Part shown: positions 13,200-20,509 of the stretch, one piece after another | Numbering within the stretch: the first letter of the stretch is position 1 | Layout of the letters: every line of letters begins with the position of its first letter | Origin: Christensenellaceae bacterium Phil1 | GTDB lineage: Bacteria > Bacillota > Clostridia > Christensenellales > CAG-138 | Direction of reading: 5' to 3' | Assembly: GCA_001940855.1 (NCBI GenBank) | Contig: MSGS01000004.1 | Span: forward strand, 1 to 33,813 | Length of the DNA: 33,813 nucleotides | The notes under the pieces: model-generated | Told to the model about the DNA's origin: nothing | Database searches by the model: none | What the model saw: the letters and a program-made list of their open reading frames with translations, nothing else | Made by a program: the position numbers and the translations under genes

Positions 13200-13205
13200 T
13201 ATAAT
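13200..13205 (+). promoter_or_regulatory. Probable -10 box for the uppP operon
   Basis: A perfect TATAAT lies 32 bases before the uppP start in an AT-rich stretch (13130-13215). No good -35 hexamer is seen at 16-18 bases, so the promoter may rely on the AT-rich upstream region. A GGAGGG ribosome binding site follows at 13221-13226. Confidence 0.4.
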
Positions 13206-13237
13206 CAGATAAATACTTATGGAGGGTAAGTTTTATT

Positions 13238-14032
13238 ATGAATATACTTATTGCGGCGCTGCTCGGCCTTGTTCAGGGGCTTTGCGAATTTCTGCCCGTG
13301 TCAAGCAGCGGCCACCTTGTGCTTTTTCAAAATATTTTCGGCATAAACGAAGGCGCAATGTTCTTCGATACCATGCTGCACCTTGGCACGCTTGCGGCCG
13401 TTATAGCCGTTTACTACCGCCAGCTTTGGGCGCTTATCAAAAAGCCTTTTCAAAAGAAGGTTTATCTTCTTCTGCTTTCCACCCTTGTTACAACGGTGAT
13501 AGCGTTTGCATTCAAGGATCTGTTTGATTCCGCATTTGAAGGCAAGTTCTTAGGCATAGGCTTTTTGATAACGGCGGTTATACTTTTCCTCAACGAAAAG
13601 CTGTCCCACGGCAAAAAGGACATTGAACACATGAAGTATACTGAATCCCTCGGCGTAGGCCTTATGCAGGGCGTTGCCATATTTCCCGGCGTTTCAAGAA
13701 GCGGCTCCACAATCGCGGGCGCGCGCTTCTTCGGCCTTTCTAAAGAGGCGGCGGCGGAGTATTCGTTCATATTGTCCATACCCGCAATACTCGGCTCCCT
13801 TGTGCTGCAAATTCCCGATGTTGCCGCGGAAGGCCTTCAGGGCACGGATTGGGGCTGCGTTATAGTCGGCACGATAGTTGCCGCCATAAGCGGCTATTTT
13901 GCAATACGCTGGATGCTCAGGCTGATAACGAAAAAGAGCCTGAAGGGCTTTATCATATACGTTGCGGCGCTGGGCGTGCTGGTGCTTTGCGATCAGCTTA
14001 TATTCAACGTTTTCTTCACCAATCCGTTTTAA
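13238..14032 (+). CDS. uppP: Undecaprenyl-diphosphatase (UppP/BacA family)
   Basis: This integral membrane enzyme removes a phosphate from undecaprenyl diphosphate, recycling the lipid carrier used for peptidoglycan and other wall polymers; extra copies give bacitracin tolerance. The 264-residue product shows both signature motifs: LCEFLPVSSSGHLVLFQ near residues 16-32 and PGVSRSGSTIAGARFFG near 150-166, within a multi-pass hydrophobic protein. The start has GGAGGG upstream. It is the first of five closely spaced plus-strand genes; the GH13-like gene begins 13 bases after its stop. Its isoleucine codons are mostly ATA (18 of 25 by my count), the local norm. Confidence 0.95.
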   Translation: MNILIAALLGLVQGLCEFLPVSSSGHLVLFQNIFGINEGAMFFDTMLHLGTLAAVIAVYYRQLWALIKKPFQKKVYLLLLSTLVTTVIAFAFKDLFDSAFEGKFLGIGFLITAVILFLNEKLSHGKKDIEHMKYTESLGVGLMQGVAIFPGVSRSGSTIAGARFFGLSKEAAAEYSFILSIPAILGSLVLQIPDVAAEGLQGTDWGCVIVGTIVAAISGYFAIRWMLRLITKKSLKGFIIYVAALGVLVLCDQLIFNVFFTNPF

Positions 14033-14045
14033 GCGAGGATAGCCC

Positions 14046-15284
14046 ATGGACCCGAGAGCAAGGGCGGTTTACCGCGTTGACGTGCGCAGCTTTTTCGATA
14101 CCGATGCCGATGGGCTGGGCGACATAAACGGCATTGCCGCAAAAATAGATTATATAAAGGAGCTGGGCGCGGATACGCTTATGCTTTCACCCGTGTTTTC
14201 GGGCGAAGGCTTTATGATAGACCCTGAAATAGGCACGGCGGATGATCTTGACGCGCTTATAGACAAGGCCGCGTCCCGCATGATAGGCACCGTGCTTGAG
14301 ATGAGAGCCGATATGCCCCTTAACGATGCTTCGGACATAGACCGCGCCTCCGCCGCCATGCGCTATTGGCTGGACAGGGGCGCAATGGGCATTGCCATAA
14401 ATACCGATGCGCTCACCGCATCCGGCGATAAGCGCGCGCTGCACCGGGCAATGTGCGCCCTGAACAGGAATGTTTTTTCGCTGTATCCTGATTGCTTCAC
14501 GGTGGGCATAGGTAAAAACGTGCCTTTTGAGGACGCCGTGCAGCTTACGCGGACGGAAAACCGCGAACTGCTGATGCAGCTTTATATCCCCGCGCATATG
14601 TCGGAGGCTTTCTCCCCCGCTTCCGGCTCCCTCGGCGCGCTGTTCTGCGGCGGGGACGCGAAACGCTTTAAGCACGATGCGGACTATTATCAGGTGCAGG
14701 GCGAGTTGAAGGGCGGCTGGTTCCTGAACGGCATTTCGCTTACGCAGGGGCAGTTTTCATCGCAGCAGGAGCTTACGCGCCGCCTGCGCTCCAAGGCCGC
14801 CTGCCTTTACGTTATGACCGGGCGCGGTACCCCGCTAATACGGCAGGGCGACGAAATAGGCCTTTATGCCGAAAACACCCCAATGCAATGGAACAATTCC
14901 CGCGCCGCCGGCTTCACACTTGGCACGCCCAGGCTGAAGGGCGAAAATTCGCTGAGCCACATAAACGTTGAGGACGACATGACGCATATGGATTCCGTAT
15001 GCTCGTTCTATAAGCGCTCAATAGCGCTCCGCCGCGATCATAGCGCGCTTATAGGCGGCGAATACGCGCCCGTTGATTCCGAAAATCCGCGCGTTATGGC
15101 ATACACCCGTTCGGACGGGGCGGAAAGCCTGCTTGTGGTCATAAACCTTACCGACCGCGCGGCAAAGGTTGCGCTTACGGGCTGCGAAAAGGGCGAATGT
15201 CTGCTTTTCACCAATTCGCCCAAGCCCATTGCCGGAAGCATGAAGCTTCAGCCGTATGAAGGCTTTGTGTACAGATTAAGGTAA
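14046..15284 (+). CDS. GH13-like protein lacking catalytic residues (probable pseudoenzyme)
   Basis: Framework residues clearly match GH13 oligo-1,6-glucosidase-type enzymes: VYRVDVRSFFDTDADGLGDINGI at 8-30, KELGADTLMLSPVF at 38-51, GTPLIRQGDEIGLY at 261-274, TPMQWNNSRAAGFTLGTP at 278-295, and a C-terminal beta domain. The four active-site regions are degraded. Region I is VLEMRADM instead of D-x-V-x-N-H. In region II the nucleophile position is Asn119 and the preceding Arg is Ala117 (GIAIN for GFRxD). In region III the acid/base Glu is Ile155 (TVGIGK for TVGE). No NHD motif is found near 225-240. At 412 residues it is about 140 shorter than active relatives. The frame is intact, so it is probably expressed, perhaps as a sugar-binding or scaffold protein; that is inference. 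It lies 13 bases after uppP and 6 before the transferase gene. Confidence 0.85.
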   Translation: MDPRARAVYRVDVRSFFDTDADGLGDINGIAAKIDYIKELGADTLMLSPVFSGEGFMIDPEIGTADDLDALIDKAASRMIGTVLEMRADMPLNDASDIDRASAAMRYWLDRGAMGIAINTDALTASGDKRALHRAMCALNRNVFSLYPDCFTVGIGKNVPFEDAVQLTRTENRELLMQLYIPAHMSEAFSPASGSLGALFCGGDAKRFKHDADYYQVQGELKGGWFLNGISLTQGQFSSQQELTRRLRSKAACLYVMTGRGTPLIRQGDEIGLYAENTPMQWNNSRAAGFTLGTPRLKGENSLSHINVEDDMTHMDSVCSFYKRSIALRRDHSALIGGEYAPVDSENPRVMAYTRSDGAESLLVVINLTDRAAKVALTGCEKGECLLFTNSPKPIAGSMKLQPYEGFVYRLR

Positions 15285-15290
15285 AGCAAA

Positions 15291-15827
15291 ATGGAAGCTG
15301 ACAGCGCGCGCATATATATAATTGATGAAACAGCGGCTGATGACAGCCGCACGGAGCGGCTTATCCGCCTTGCGCGCCTGTATGCTGCGGAGGAAGCTAT
15401 GCCGCTTCCGCAAACGCTTTGCATTGCAAAGGGCGAATACGGCAAGCCGTATTTTGAAAACGCGCCGTGGCTGCATTTTTCCGTGTCCCATTCGGGCGGG
15501 CTTTGGGTATGCGCATTGTGCCGCTGTGATGTGGGCATAGATATTGAGCAGCATGCCGCGCGCGATCATGCTGCGCTCTCCCGGCGCTTCTTCCACCCGA
15601 ATGAAATAGAGTATACTCGCCGCGGCGGAACGGAGGCGTTCTATTCCGTTTGGACGGCAAAGGAAAGCTATGTCAAGCTGCTCGGCACGGGTATAGGGGG
15701 CAGCTTTTCGCATTTCAGCGTTGTTGAGCGCGGTGAAATATCGGGTGATCGGCTCTTTGCCCGCTTCACGTCCATCCCCGTGCGGGAAGGGTACTCGCTC
15801 ACCCTCTGCCGGTGGGACGATGAGTGA
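15291..15827 (+). CDS. 4'-phosphopantetheinyl transferase superfamily protein (Sfp type)
   Basis: These enzymes move the phosphopantetheine arm of coenzyme A onto a serine of an acyl- or peptidyl-carrier protein. The 178-residue protein shows the family core: FSVSHSGG at 63-70, VGIDIEQ at 81-87 with metal-binding Asp84 and Glu86, and WTAKESYVKL at 121-130 with the catalytic Glu-Lys region. It is shorter than Sfp (about 224 residues) but contains both half-domains. It begins 6 bases after the GH13-like gene and uses AAGG as a weak ribosome binding site. No carrier protein or synthase lies in the window, so its partner is unknown; it may serve fatty-acid ACP or a distant cluster. Confidence 0.88.
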   Translation: MEADSARIYIIDETAADDSRTERLIRLARLYAAEEAMPLPQTLCIAKGEYGKPYFENAPWLHFSVSHSGGLWVCALCRCDVGIDIEQHAARDHAALSRRFFHPNEIEYTRRGGTEAFYSVWTAKESYVKLLGTGIGGSFSHFSVVERGEISGDRLFARFTSIPVREGYSLTLCRWDDE

Positions 15828-15891
15828 AAATCCGACAAAATTCGATTTACCGTATGCCGATATACATACCAAATAAAAGGAGGCTACATCA

Positions 15892-16368
15892 ATGAAAATG
15901 CGCAGAATGGACAGACTGGTGAGCGATAGAGCAAGAATAGGGCGGATAATAGCCGATTCCGCCGTTTGCCGCGTGGCTGTTAAGGATGAAGAGGGGCTTT
16001 ACATAGTGCCGCTGAGCTTCGGCTACGTTCACGAAGGCGATTCGCTCACGCTGTATTTCCACAGTGCGAAGGAAGGCCGCAAGATACGCGCCGTCGGCAG
16101 CGGATGCGAAGCCGCGTTTGAAATGGACAGCATGAGCCGCGTTACCGAAGGACCAATTCCCTGCAACTATTCCTGCCTGTATTCAAGCATAACCGGCACC
16201 GGCAGGGCAAGCATGGTTGAGGATATTGAAGAAAAGAAGCTTGCGCTCTCGCTCATAACCGAGCATACCGCCGGCCGCCGCTTTGAGTTCAGCGATGCGC
16301 AGGCCGATAGCGTTGCAATAATAAAGCTGAACGCGGATACATTCAGCGCAAAGGAGAAGGCGCAATGA
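15892..16368 (+). CDS. NimA/PNPOx-like FMN-binding split-barrel protein
   Basis: The 158-residue protein matches the pyridoxamine-5'-phosphate-oxidase-like split barrel, in particular the branch that includes nitroimidazole-resistance (Nim) proteins. Diagnostic stretches are VCRVAVKDEEGLYIVPLSFGYVHEG near 24-48, LYFHSAKEGRK near 73-83, and the Cys-containing CLYSSITGTGRASMVEDIEEK near 95-115. Members bind flavin and act as small reductases, with varied substrates; a role in nitroimidazole resistance cannot be claimed from sequence. A strong AAGGAGG site precedes the ATG. Its stop overlaps the next start by four bases (ATGA), so the two genes are translationally coupled. Confidence 0.85.
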   Translation: MKMRRMDRLVSDRARIGRIIADSAVCRVAVKDEEGLYIVPLSFGYVHEGDSLTLYFHSAKEGRKIRAVGSGCEAAFEMDSMSRVTEGPIPCNYSCLYSSITGTGRASMVEDIEEKKLALSLITEHTAGRRFEFSDAQADSVAIIKLNADTFSAKEKAQ

Positions 16369-17177
16369 GTAAAGACCTTAAAACCGCATCCCCGCGCGAG
16401 GTGCGCGCGCTCATCCGCGCGGGCGAGATAACCTCCCCCACCGCCGGCATGGCCGCGGGCTATGCGCAGGCCAATTTGGTTATACTGCCCGCCGAATACG
16501 CCGCGGACTTTGCCGAATATGCCCGCATCAATCCCGCCCCCTGCCCCGTGCTGGAAACGCTTAAAGCTTCGCCGTATACCCGCCTTATGGCGGCGGACGG
16601 CAACATATTGACGGATATTCCCAAATACCGCATATATCGTAACGGCGCGCTTGACGCGGAAGTGACCGACGCAAGCGAATATTATCAAAGCGGCATGGTG
16701 GGCTTCCTTATAGGGTGCAGCTTTTCATTCGAGGAGGCGCTTATGCGCGCGGGCATAGAGGTGCGCCATATTGCAATGGGCCGCAACGTGCCCATGTACA
16801 AAACCAGCATTATGACCAAGCCCTGCGGCCCGTTTTCCGGCCCTACGGTATGCTCCATGCGGCCCATGACGCGCGAGCAGGCCGACCATGCCTATAAAAT
16901 AACCGCCGCCATGCCAAACGTACACGGCGCGCCCGTACACATAGGCGACCCTAAGGACATAGGCATTGCGGACGTTATGCGGCCCGATTACGGCGACAGC
17001 GTGGAGATACGCGAAGGCGAAGTATGCGTATTCTGGCCCTGCGGCGTTACCCCGCAGGCGGCGATAGAAAACGCCAAGCCGCCGATAGTGATAACCCACA
17101 GCCCCGGGCATATGTTCATAACCGACATATTGAACAGCGAGCTGAACGATTTTCTTGAAGCGCACAAGGGCGAATAA
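16365..17177 (+). CDS. DUF1445 family protein (YcsI-like putative hydro-lyase)
   Basis: The 270-residue protein matches the DUF1445 family, often annotated as a putative hydro-lyase and including mammalian D-glutamate cyclase relatives. Visible family blocks are GMAAGYAQANLVILP near 28-42, MVGFLIGCSFSFEEAL near 110-125, NVPMYKT and SGPTVCSMRPM in the middle, and WPCGVTPQAAI plus ITHSPGHMFITD near the end. It overlaps the preceding flavoprotein gene by four bases and is the last gene before a terminator. A lyase acting on a small amino or hydroxy acid is plausible, but the substrate is unknown. Confidence 0.87.
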   Translation: MSKDLKTASPREVRALIRAGEITSPTAGMAAGYAQANLVILPAEYAADFAEYARINPAPCPVLETLKASPYTRLMAADGNILTDIPKYRIYRNGALDAEVTDASEYYQSGMVGFLIGCSFSFEEALMRAGIEVRHIAMGRNVPMYKTSIMTKPCGPFSGPTVCSMRPMTREQADHAYKITAAMPNVHGAPVHIGDPKDIGIADVMRPDYGDSVEIREGEVCVFWPCGVTPQAAIENAKPPIVITHSPGHMFITDILNSELNDFLEAHKGE

Positions 17178-17180
17178 GTA

Positions 17181-17207
17181 AAAAAAGTGGCCGTGAGCCA
17201 CTTTTTT
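17181..17207. terminator. Bidirectional terminator between the uppP operon and tdk
   Basis: AAAAAAGTGGC at 17181-17191 pairs with GCCACTTTTTT at 17197-17207 around a 5-base loop. A-runs and T-runs flank both sides of the GC core, so it can end transcription from both convergent genes. Confidence 0.9.
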
Positions 17208-17222
17208 GTTATGTATAGCGCT

Positions 17223-17801
17223 TTACTGCTTTCTCAGCTTCGGGCCGGGGTCGCCCTGCTTCCAATGCCGGCGGCAAAGGCTTATGTATTTATCCTCCGC
17301 CCCCAGCACCACCTGCTCGCCCTGCTTGGTTATGCCGCCCTTGCCGTCAAGGCGGGCGTTGCAGGTTGCCTTGCGGCCGCACCAGCATATTGTCTTTACC
17401 TCCTCTATGCTGTCCGCCCAGGCAAGCAGCCACTTGCTCCCTTCAAAAAGCTCCCCGCGGAAGTCCGCGCGCAGCCCGTAGCATATCACAGGCACATTGT
17501 ATTCATCCACAATGTCCGTCAGCAGCTCCACCTCCGCCTTGGTAAGGAACTGCGATTCGTCCACAATTATGCAATCATATTCCTTCCGCTTAACGGCTTC
17601 CCAGTCCATTTCGTCAAACAGCGTGCATTCATCCATAACGCCGCTGCGGCTTTTCATTATATGCACGCCGTCGCGCGTATCTGTGCGCGGCTTAACAAGC
17701 AGAGCCTTCTGCCCCTGCTCTCCGTAATTATACTTTACCATTATGGCGTTTGCGGTCTTGCTGGAGCTCATCGCCCCGTAGCGGAAATATAGCTTTGCCA
17801 T
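17223..17801 (-). CDS. tdk: Thymidine kinase (type II)
   Basis: It phosphorylates thymidine to dTMP in the nucleotide salvage pathway. The 192-residue length is typical of bacterial type II enzymes. Visible features are the P-loop GAMSSSKTA at 9-17, the VDESQFL motif carrying the catalytic Glu in the middle, and the zinc-binding lid with CWCGRKATCNAR and a late CRRHW. The ATG at 17801 has AAGGATAT as ribosome binding site. It is convergent with the DUF1445 gene, shares its terminator, and is divergent from the isomerase-like gene. With the nucleoside ABC importer at 19347-24105 it makes a logical salvage pair. Confidence 0.95.
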   Translation of the reverse strand: MAKLYFRYGAMSSSKTANAIMVKYNYGEQGQKALLVKPRTDTRDGVHIMKSRSGVMDECTLFDEMDWEAVKRKEYDCIIVDESQFLTKAEVELLTDIVDEYNVPVICYGLRADFRGELFEGSKWLLAWADSIEEVKTICWCGRKATCNARLDGKGGITKQGEQVVLGAEDKYISLCRRHWKQGDPGPKLRKQ

Positions 17802-17837
17802 TTAGGGATATCCTTTCATATATGAGCTGATGGATAT

Positions 17838-17866
17838 ATTGTATCAGACATAGTGAAGAATATAAA
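17838..17866 (-). promoter_or_regulatory. Possible tdk promoter in the divergent intergenic region
   Basis: On the minus strand TTTATA (17866-17861), 17 bases and TACAAT (17843-17838); the -10 is good and the -35 weak (four of six). A weak plus-strand promoter for the isomerase-like gene may use TAGAAT at 17891-17896 with TACAAA at 17868-17873. The two would lie back to back within 17802-17932. Confidence 0.4.
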
Positions 17867-17932
17867 GTACAAAAACCGCGCATATTATGATAGAATATAT
17901 TTAATCATAACTAACTTCAGGAGGAACCTATA

Positions 17933-19123
17933 ATGGCAATAAGCGTATTTCAGGTACAAAGCCCGCTTTCTCAGGTAACGCGGGAACGCACGAACGAATA
18001 TCTTAAAACCGTGGGCAGCGCCGTTGGCGAGGAGCTTGTGCGCGTTGATCTTGACGAATTTGAAAAGGCGCCCTTCGCGCTGGTATTCGTGGCCTCCGGC
18101 GGAAGCGAAGGCATATTCAAGGAAGGCTATGAGCGCATATGCAAAAAGCCCTGCTATATACTTACCAGCGGCGAAAGCAACTCCCTTGCCGCCAGCATGG
18201 AAATACTTTCCTTCCTAAAGCAGCAGGGCAAGCGCGGCGAAATACTGCACGGCAGCGTTGAGGACGTGGCAAGGCGCATAAACGCGCTGAAGATGGCCTA
18301 TGCCGGAATAGAAAAGCTGAAGGGCATGCGGCTTGGCGTTATAGGCGCGCCCTCCGATTGGCTTATCGCAAGCGATACCGACGGCGCGGCGTATCAGGCT
18401 AAGCTTGGACTTACGCTTGTTCATATCCCCATAAGCGAACTGATAGAAGAAACCAAGAAGGGCGGCTACGAGCCGAATCAATATACTCAGCTTCTCATGG
18501 CGCAGGGCTACGACAAGGCGGAAATGGAAAAGAGCCTTAATGTATACGGCGCGCTCAAGCGCATAATTGCCAAGTACGATCTTCGCGCGGTCACCGTGCG
18601 CTGCTTCGATCTTCTCAATACCGTGTTCACCACCGGCTGCCTCGGCCTTGCCATACTCAATGCGGAAGGCATATACGCCGGCTGCGAAGGCGATATCCCC
18701 GCCGCCGTATCCATGGCAATACTCGGCGCGGTATCCGGGCAGGATGTGTTCCTGTGCAACCCCAGCCGCATAGATACCGCCGCTGGTGAAATGGTGCTGG
18801 CGCACTGCACGCTGCCCGTAACCATGCCGCGCAGCATCCGCCTTACCACGCATTATGAATCCGACATCGGCGTTGCCATAGCCGGCGAAATTCCCGAAGG
18901 CCCCTGCACCATATTCAAGGCCGCGGGCGATCTTTCCCGCTTCTTTGCAAAGCGCGGCGAGATAACCGAAAACCTGCACGAATCCTGCCTCTGCCGCACG
19001 CAGATAAAGCTGAAGCTTGATGATTTCTCATACTTCCTCACCAACCCCATCAACAACCATCATCTGGTCTGCTGCGGGGATTATACGGACGCGCTTAACG
19101 AATTCTTTGCCCTTATTGGCTAA
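17933..19123 (+). CDS. L-fucose/L-arabinose isomerase-like superfamily protein
   Basis: The 396-residue protein has the two-part layout of the fucose-isomerase-like superfamily (ketol isomerases interconverting aldoses and ketoses). The N-terminal half is alternating alpha/beta with LVFVASGGSEG near 50-60 and LGVIGAPSDWLIAS near 135-148. The C-terminal half holds the active-site-like stretch YAGCEGDIPAAVSMAILGAVSG near 249-270, followed by MVLAHCTLP near 287-295; such Glu/Asp and His residues usually bind the metal. It is shorter than true FucI (about 590 residues) and closer to the compact relatives. A GGAGG site precedes the ATG. It stands alone, divergent from tdk and closed by a terminator, so no pathway can be inferred. 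Confidence 0.75.
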   Translation: MAISVFQVQSPLSQVTRERTNEYLKTVGSAVGEELVRVDLDEFEKAPFALVFVASGGSEGIFKEGYERICKKPCYILTSGESNSLAASMEILSFLKQQGKRGEILHGSVEDVARRINALKMAYAGIEKLKGMRLGVIGAPSDWLIASDTDGAAYQAKLGLTLVHIPISELIEETKKGGYEPNQYTQLLMAQGYDKAEMEKSLNVYGALKRIIAKYDLRAVTVRCFDLLNTVFTTGCLGLAILNAEGIYAGCEGDIPAAVSMAILGAVSGQDVFLCNPSRIDTAAGEMVLAHCTLPVTMPRSIRLTTHYESDIGVAIAGEIPEGPCTIFKAAGDLSRFFAKRGEITENLHESCLCRTQIKLKLDDFSYFLTNPINNHHLVCCGDYTDALNEFFALIG

Positions 19124-19149
19124 GGTTATGCCTACACGGCGCATTATAC

Positions 19150-19180
19150 GGCCGGCGGACAGCCCGTTCGCCGGCCTTTT
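19150..19180 (+). terminator. Terminator after the isomerase-like gene
   Basis: GGCCGGCG at 19150-19157 pairs with CGCCGGCC at 19169-19176 across an 11-base loop and is followed directly by TTTT. It lies 26 bases past the stop codon. Confidence 0.85.
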
Positions 19181-19279
19181 ATGCCCACGCGCGGGAATAT
19201 TTACACATGATGGCATAAATATGGCTCAAAAATGTTATATATAATCAAAATACATCTTTTATTTCACAATTATTTTTGA

Positions 19280-19318
19280 TAGAATAAATAGAACCATGCG
19301 GATTAATAATCGGCGTGG
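19280..19318 (+). promoter_or_regulatory. Possible -10 box and 5'-end hairpin ahead of the BMP gene
   Basis: TAGAAT at 19280-19285 is a candidate -10 element, though no good -35 is seen. Just after the expected start, CCAUGC (19294-19299) can pair with GCGUGG (19313-19318), one G-U pair, placing a hairpin at the very 5' end of the mRNA, a layout that often stabilises transcripts. No purine riboswitch core was found in 19181-19346. Confidence 0.35.
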
Positions 19319-19346
19319 TCAAAAATAAACGGAGGATAAAAGCATA

Positions 19347-20399
19347 ATGAAGAAAATTGCTGCTCTGATGCTGGCTTTGGTTCTTGCCATAGCCGCTATC
19401 GGCTGCTCCGCTCCCGCGGATCAGAACCAGGACAACACTCCCGCTAACGACAACAAGGAACCCTATCGCGTAGCCATGGTTACCGATACCGGCGGAATCA
19501 ACGACCAGTCCTTCAACGCTTCTGCGTGGGCCGGCCTGCAGAGGGCTCAGGAAGAGCTTGGCTGCGAAGTTAAGTACTTCGAATCCAAGACCGACGCCGA
19601 CTATGCCCCCAACCTCGAGACCGCTGTTGACGAAGGTTATGACCTTATCCTGTGCATCGGCTTCCTGATGGCCGACACCCTTAAGGAAGTTGCCGCCAAC
19701 TATCCCGATCAGACTTTCGCTATCGTTGATAATTCCAGCGTTGGCGATAACGTTATCGGCGTTAACTTTGCCACCGAGCAGTGCTCCTATCTGGTAGGCG
19801 TTGCCGCTGCCACCATGACCCAGACCAACAACGTTGGCTTCGTTATCGGCATGGTCAGCCCCGTCATGAACACCTTCGGCTACGGCTTCTATGCCGGCGT
19901 GCGTGACACCAACCCCGATTGCCAGATTCAGTGCTACAATGCCAACAGCTTCGGCGATGCCGCGGGCGGTAAGGCTGCCACCATCAATATGTACACCAAC
20001 GGCGCGGACGTCGTTTACCATGCCGCCGGTGCCACCGGCCTTGGCGTAATCGAAGCCGGCAAGGAACAGGGCAAGCTGGTAATAGGCGTTGACCAGGATC
20101 AGTCCTCTCTGGCCCCCGAAGCCGTGCTGACCAGCGCCGTAAAGCGCGTTGACAACGGCGTATTCGCCCTGTGCAAGGACGGCGTTGAAGGCACCCTCAA
20201 GCCCGGCAGCGATGTCAACTACGACATCACCTCCGGCGCTGTTGACGTAGCCCCCACCGACACCCTGATGAGCGACGAGTGCAAGGCTGCCGTTGCCGCC
20301 GCCAAGGAAAAGATCCTCTCCGGCGAAATCAAGGTTCCCGCCACTACCGAGGCCTTTGATGCCGCCTACGGTTCCGATTACTACACCCTGGATGACTAA
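19347..20399 (+). CDS. BMP-family nucleoside-binding lipoprotein of an ABC importer
   Basis: The 350-residue protein is a PnrA/BmpA-type substrate-binding lipoprotein, related to Bacillus YufN (NupN). It has a lipoprotein signal peptide with lipobox ending at Cys20 (MKKIAALMLALVLAIAAIGC), then a short Asp/Asn linker and the BMP fold with VAMVTDTGGINDQSFNASAWAGL near 48-70. It would sit on the outer membrane face and deliver purine nucleosides to the permease encoded downstream. Its codons differ from its neighbours: isoleucine is ATC in 12 of 16 cases and ATA in only 2, as expected of an abundant protein. A GGAGG site precedes the start. A hairpin after the stop may reduce read-through into the ABC genes. 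Confidence 0.93.
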   Translation: MKKIAALMLALVLAIAAIGCSAPADQNQDNTPANDNKEPYRVAMVTDTGGINDQSFNASAWAGLQRAQEELGCEVKYFESKTDADYAPNLETAVDEGYDLILCIGFLMADTLKEVAANYPDQTFAIVDNSSVGDNVIGVNFATEQCSYLVGVAAATMTQTNNVGFVIGMVSPVMNTFGYGFYAGVRDTNPDCQIQCYNANSFGDAAGGKAATINMYTNGADVVYHAAGATGLGVIEAGKEQGKLVIGVDQDQSSLAPEAVLTSAVKRVDNGVFALCKDGVEGTLKPGSDVNYDITSGAVDVAPTDTLMSDECKAAVAAAKEKILSGEIKVPATTEAFDAAYGSDYYTLDD

Positions 20400-20414
20400 T
20401 AGCTGAATAAGCGC

Positions 20415-20444
20415 ATCCCTGCCCGAAGCATATCGGGCAGGGAT
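20415..20444 (+). terminator. 12-bp hairpin between the binding-protein and ABC genes (probable attenuating terminator)
   Basis: ATCCCTGCCCGA at 20415-20426 pairs perfectly with TCGGGCAGGGAT at 20433-20444 with a 6-base loop, then TTGTT. It starts 16 bases past the BMP stop. With a poor U-run it probably ends only part of the transcripts, or shields the upstream mRNA, giving more binding protein than permease. Confidence 0.7.
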
Positions 20445-20460
20445 TTGTTATAACAAATCC
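20441..20460. promoter_or_regulatory. 20-bp perfect palindrome upstream of the ABC ATPase gene
   Basis: GGATTTGTTA at 20441-20450 is followed directly by its exact reverse complement. The last four bases of the preceding hairpin are shared. As DNA this is an ideal dimeric-repressor site; as RNA it can make an 8-bp hairpin with a UAUA loop. No matching regulator consensus is known to me. Confidence 0.6.
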
Positions 20461-20509
20461 ATTATCACATCACGCAAACACATTTTTTATTTTAAGGAGG
20501 TGAGCCGGC

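Noticed and set aside
14046..15284. Annotation as an active alpha-glucosidase or sucrose phosphorylase
   Set aside because: Framework similarity is strong, but the nucleophile, acid/base and transition-state residues cannot be located.
15892..16368. Nitroimidazole resistance determinant
   Set aside because: The fold and the Cys-x-x-Ser-Ser stretch fit the wider Nim/PNPOx-like family, most of whose members are ordinary flavoproteins; resistance cannot be read from sequence.
19181..19346. Purine riboswitch ahead of the nucleoside importer
   Set aside because: The conserved loop sequences of guanine/adenine riboswitches are not found; only a 6-bp 5' hairpin is visible.
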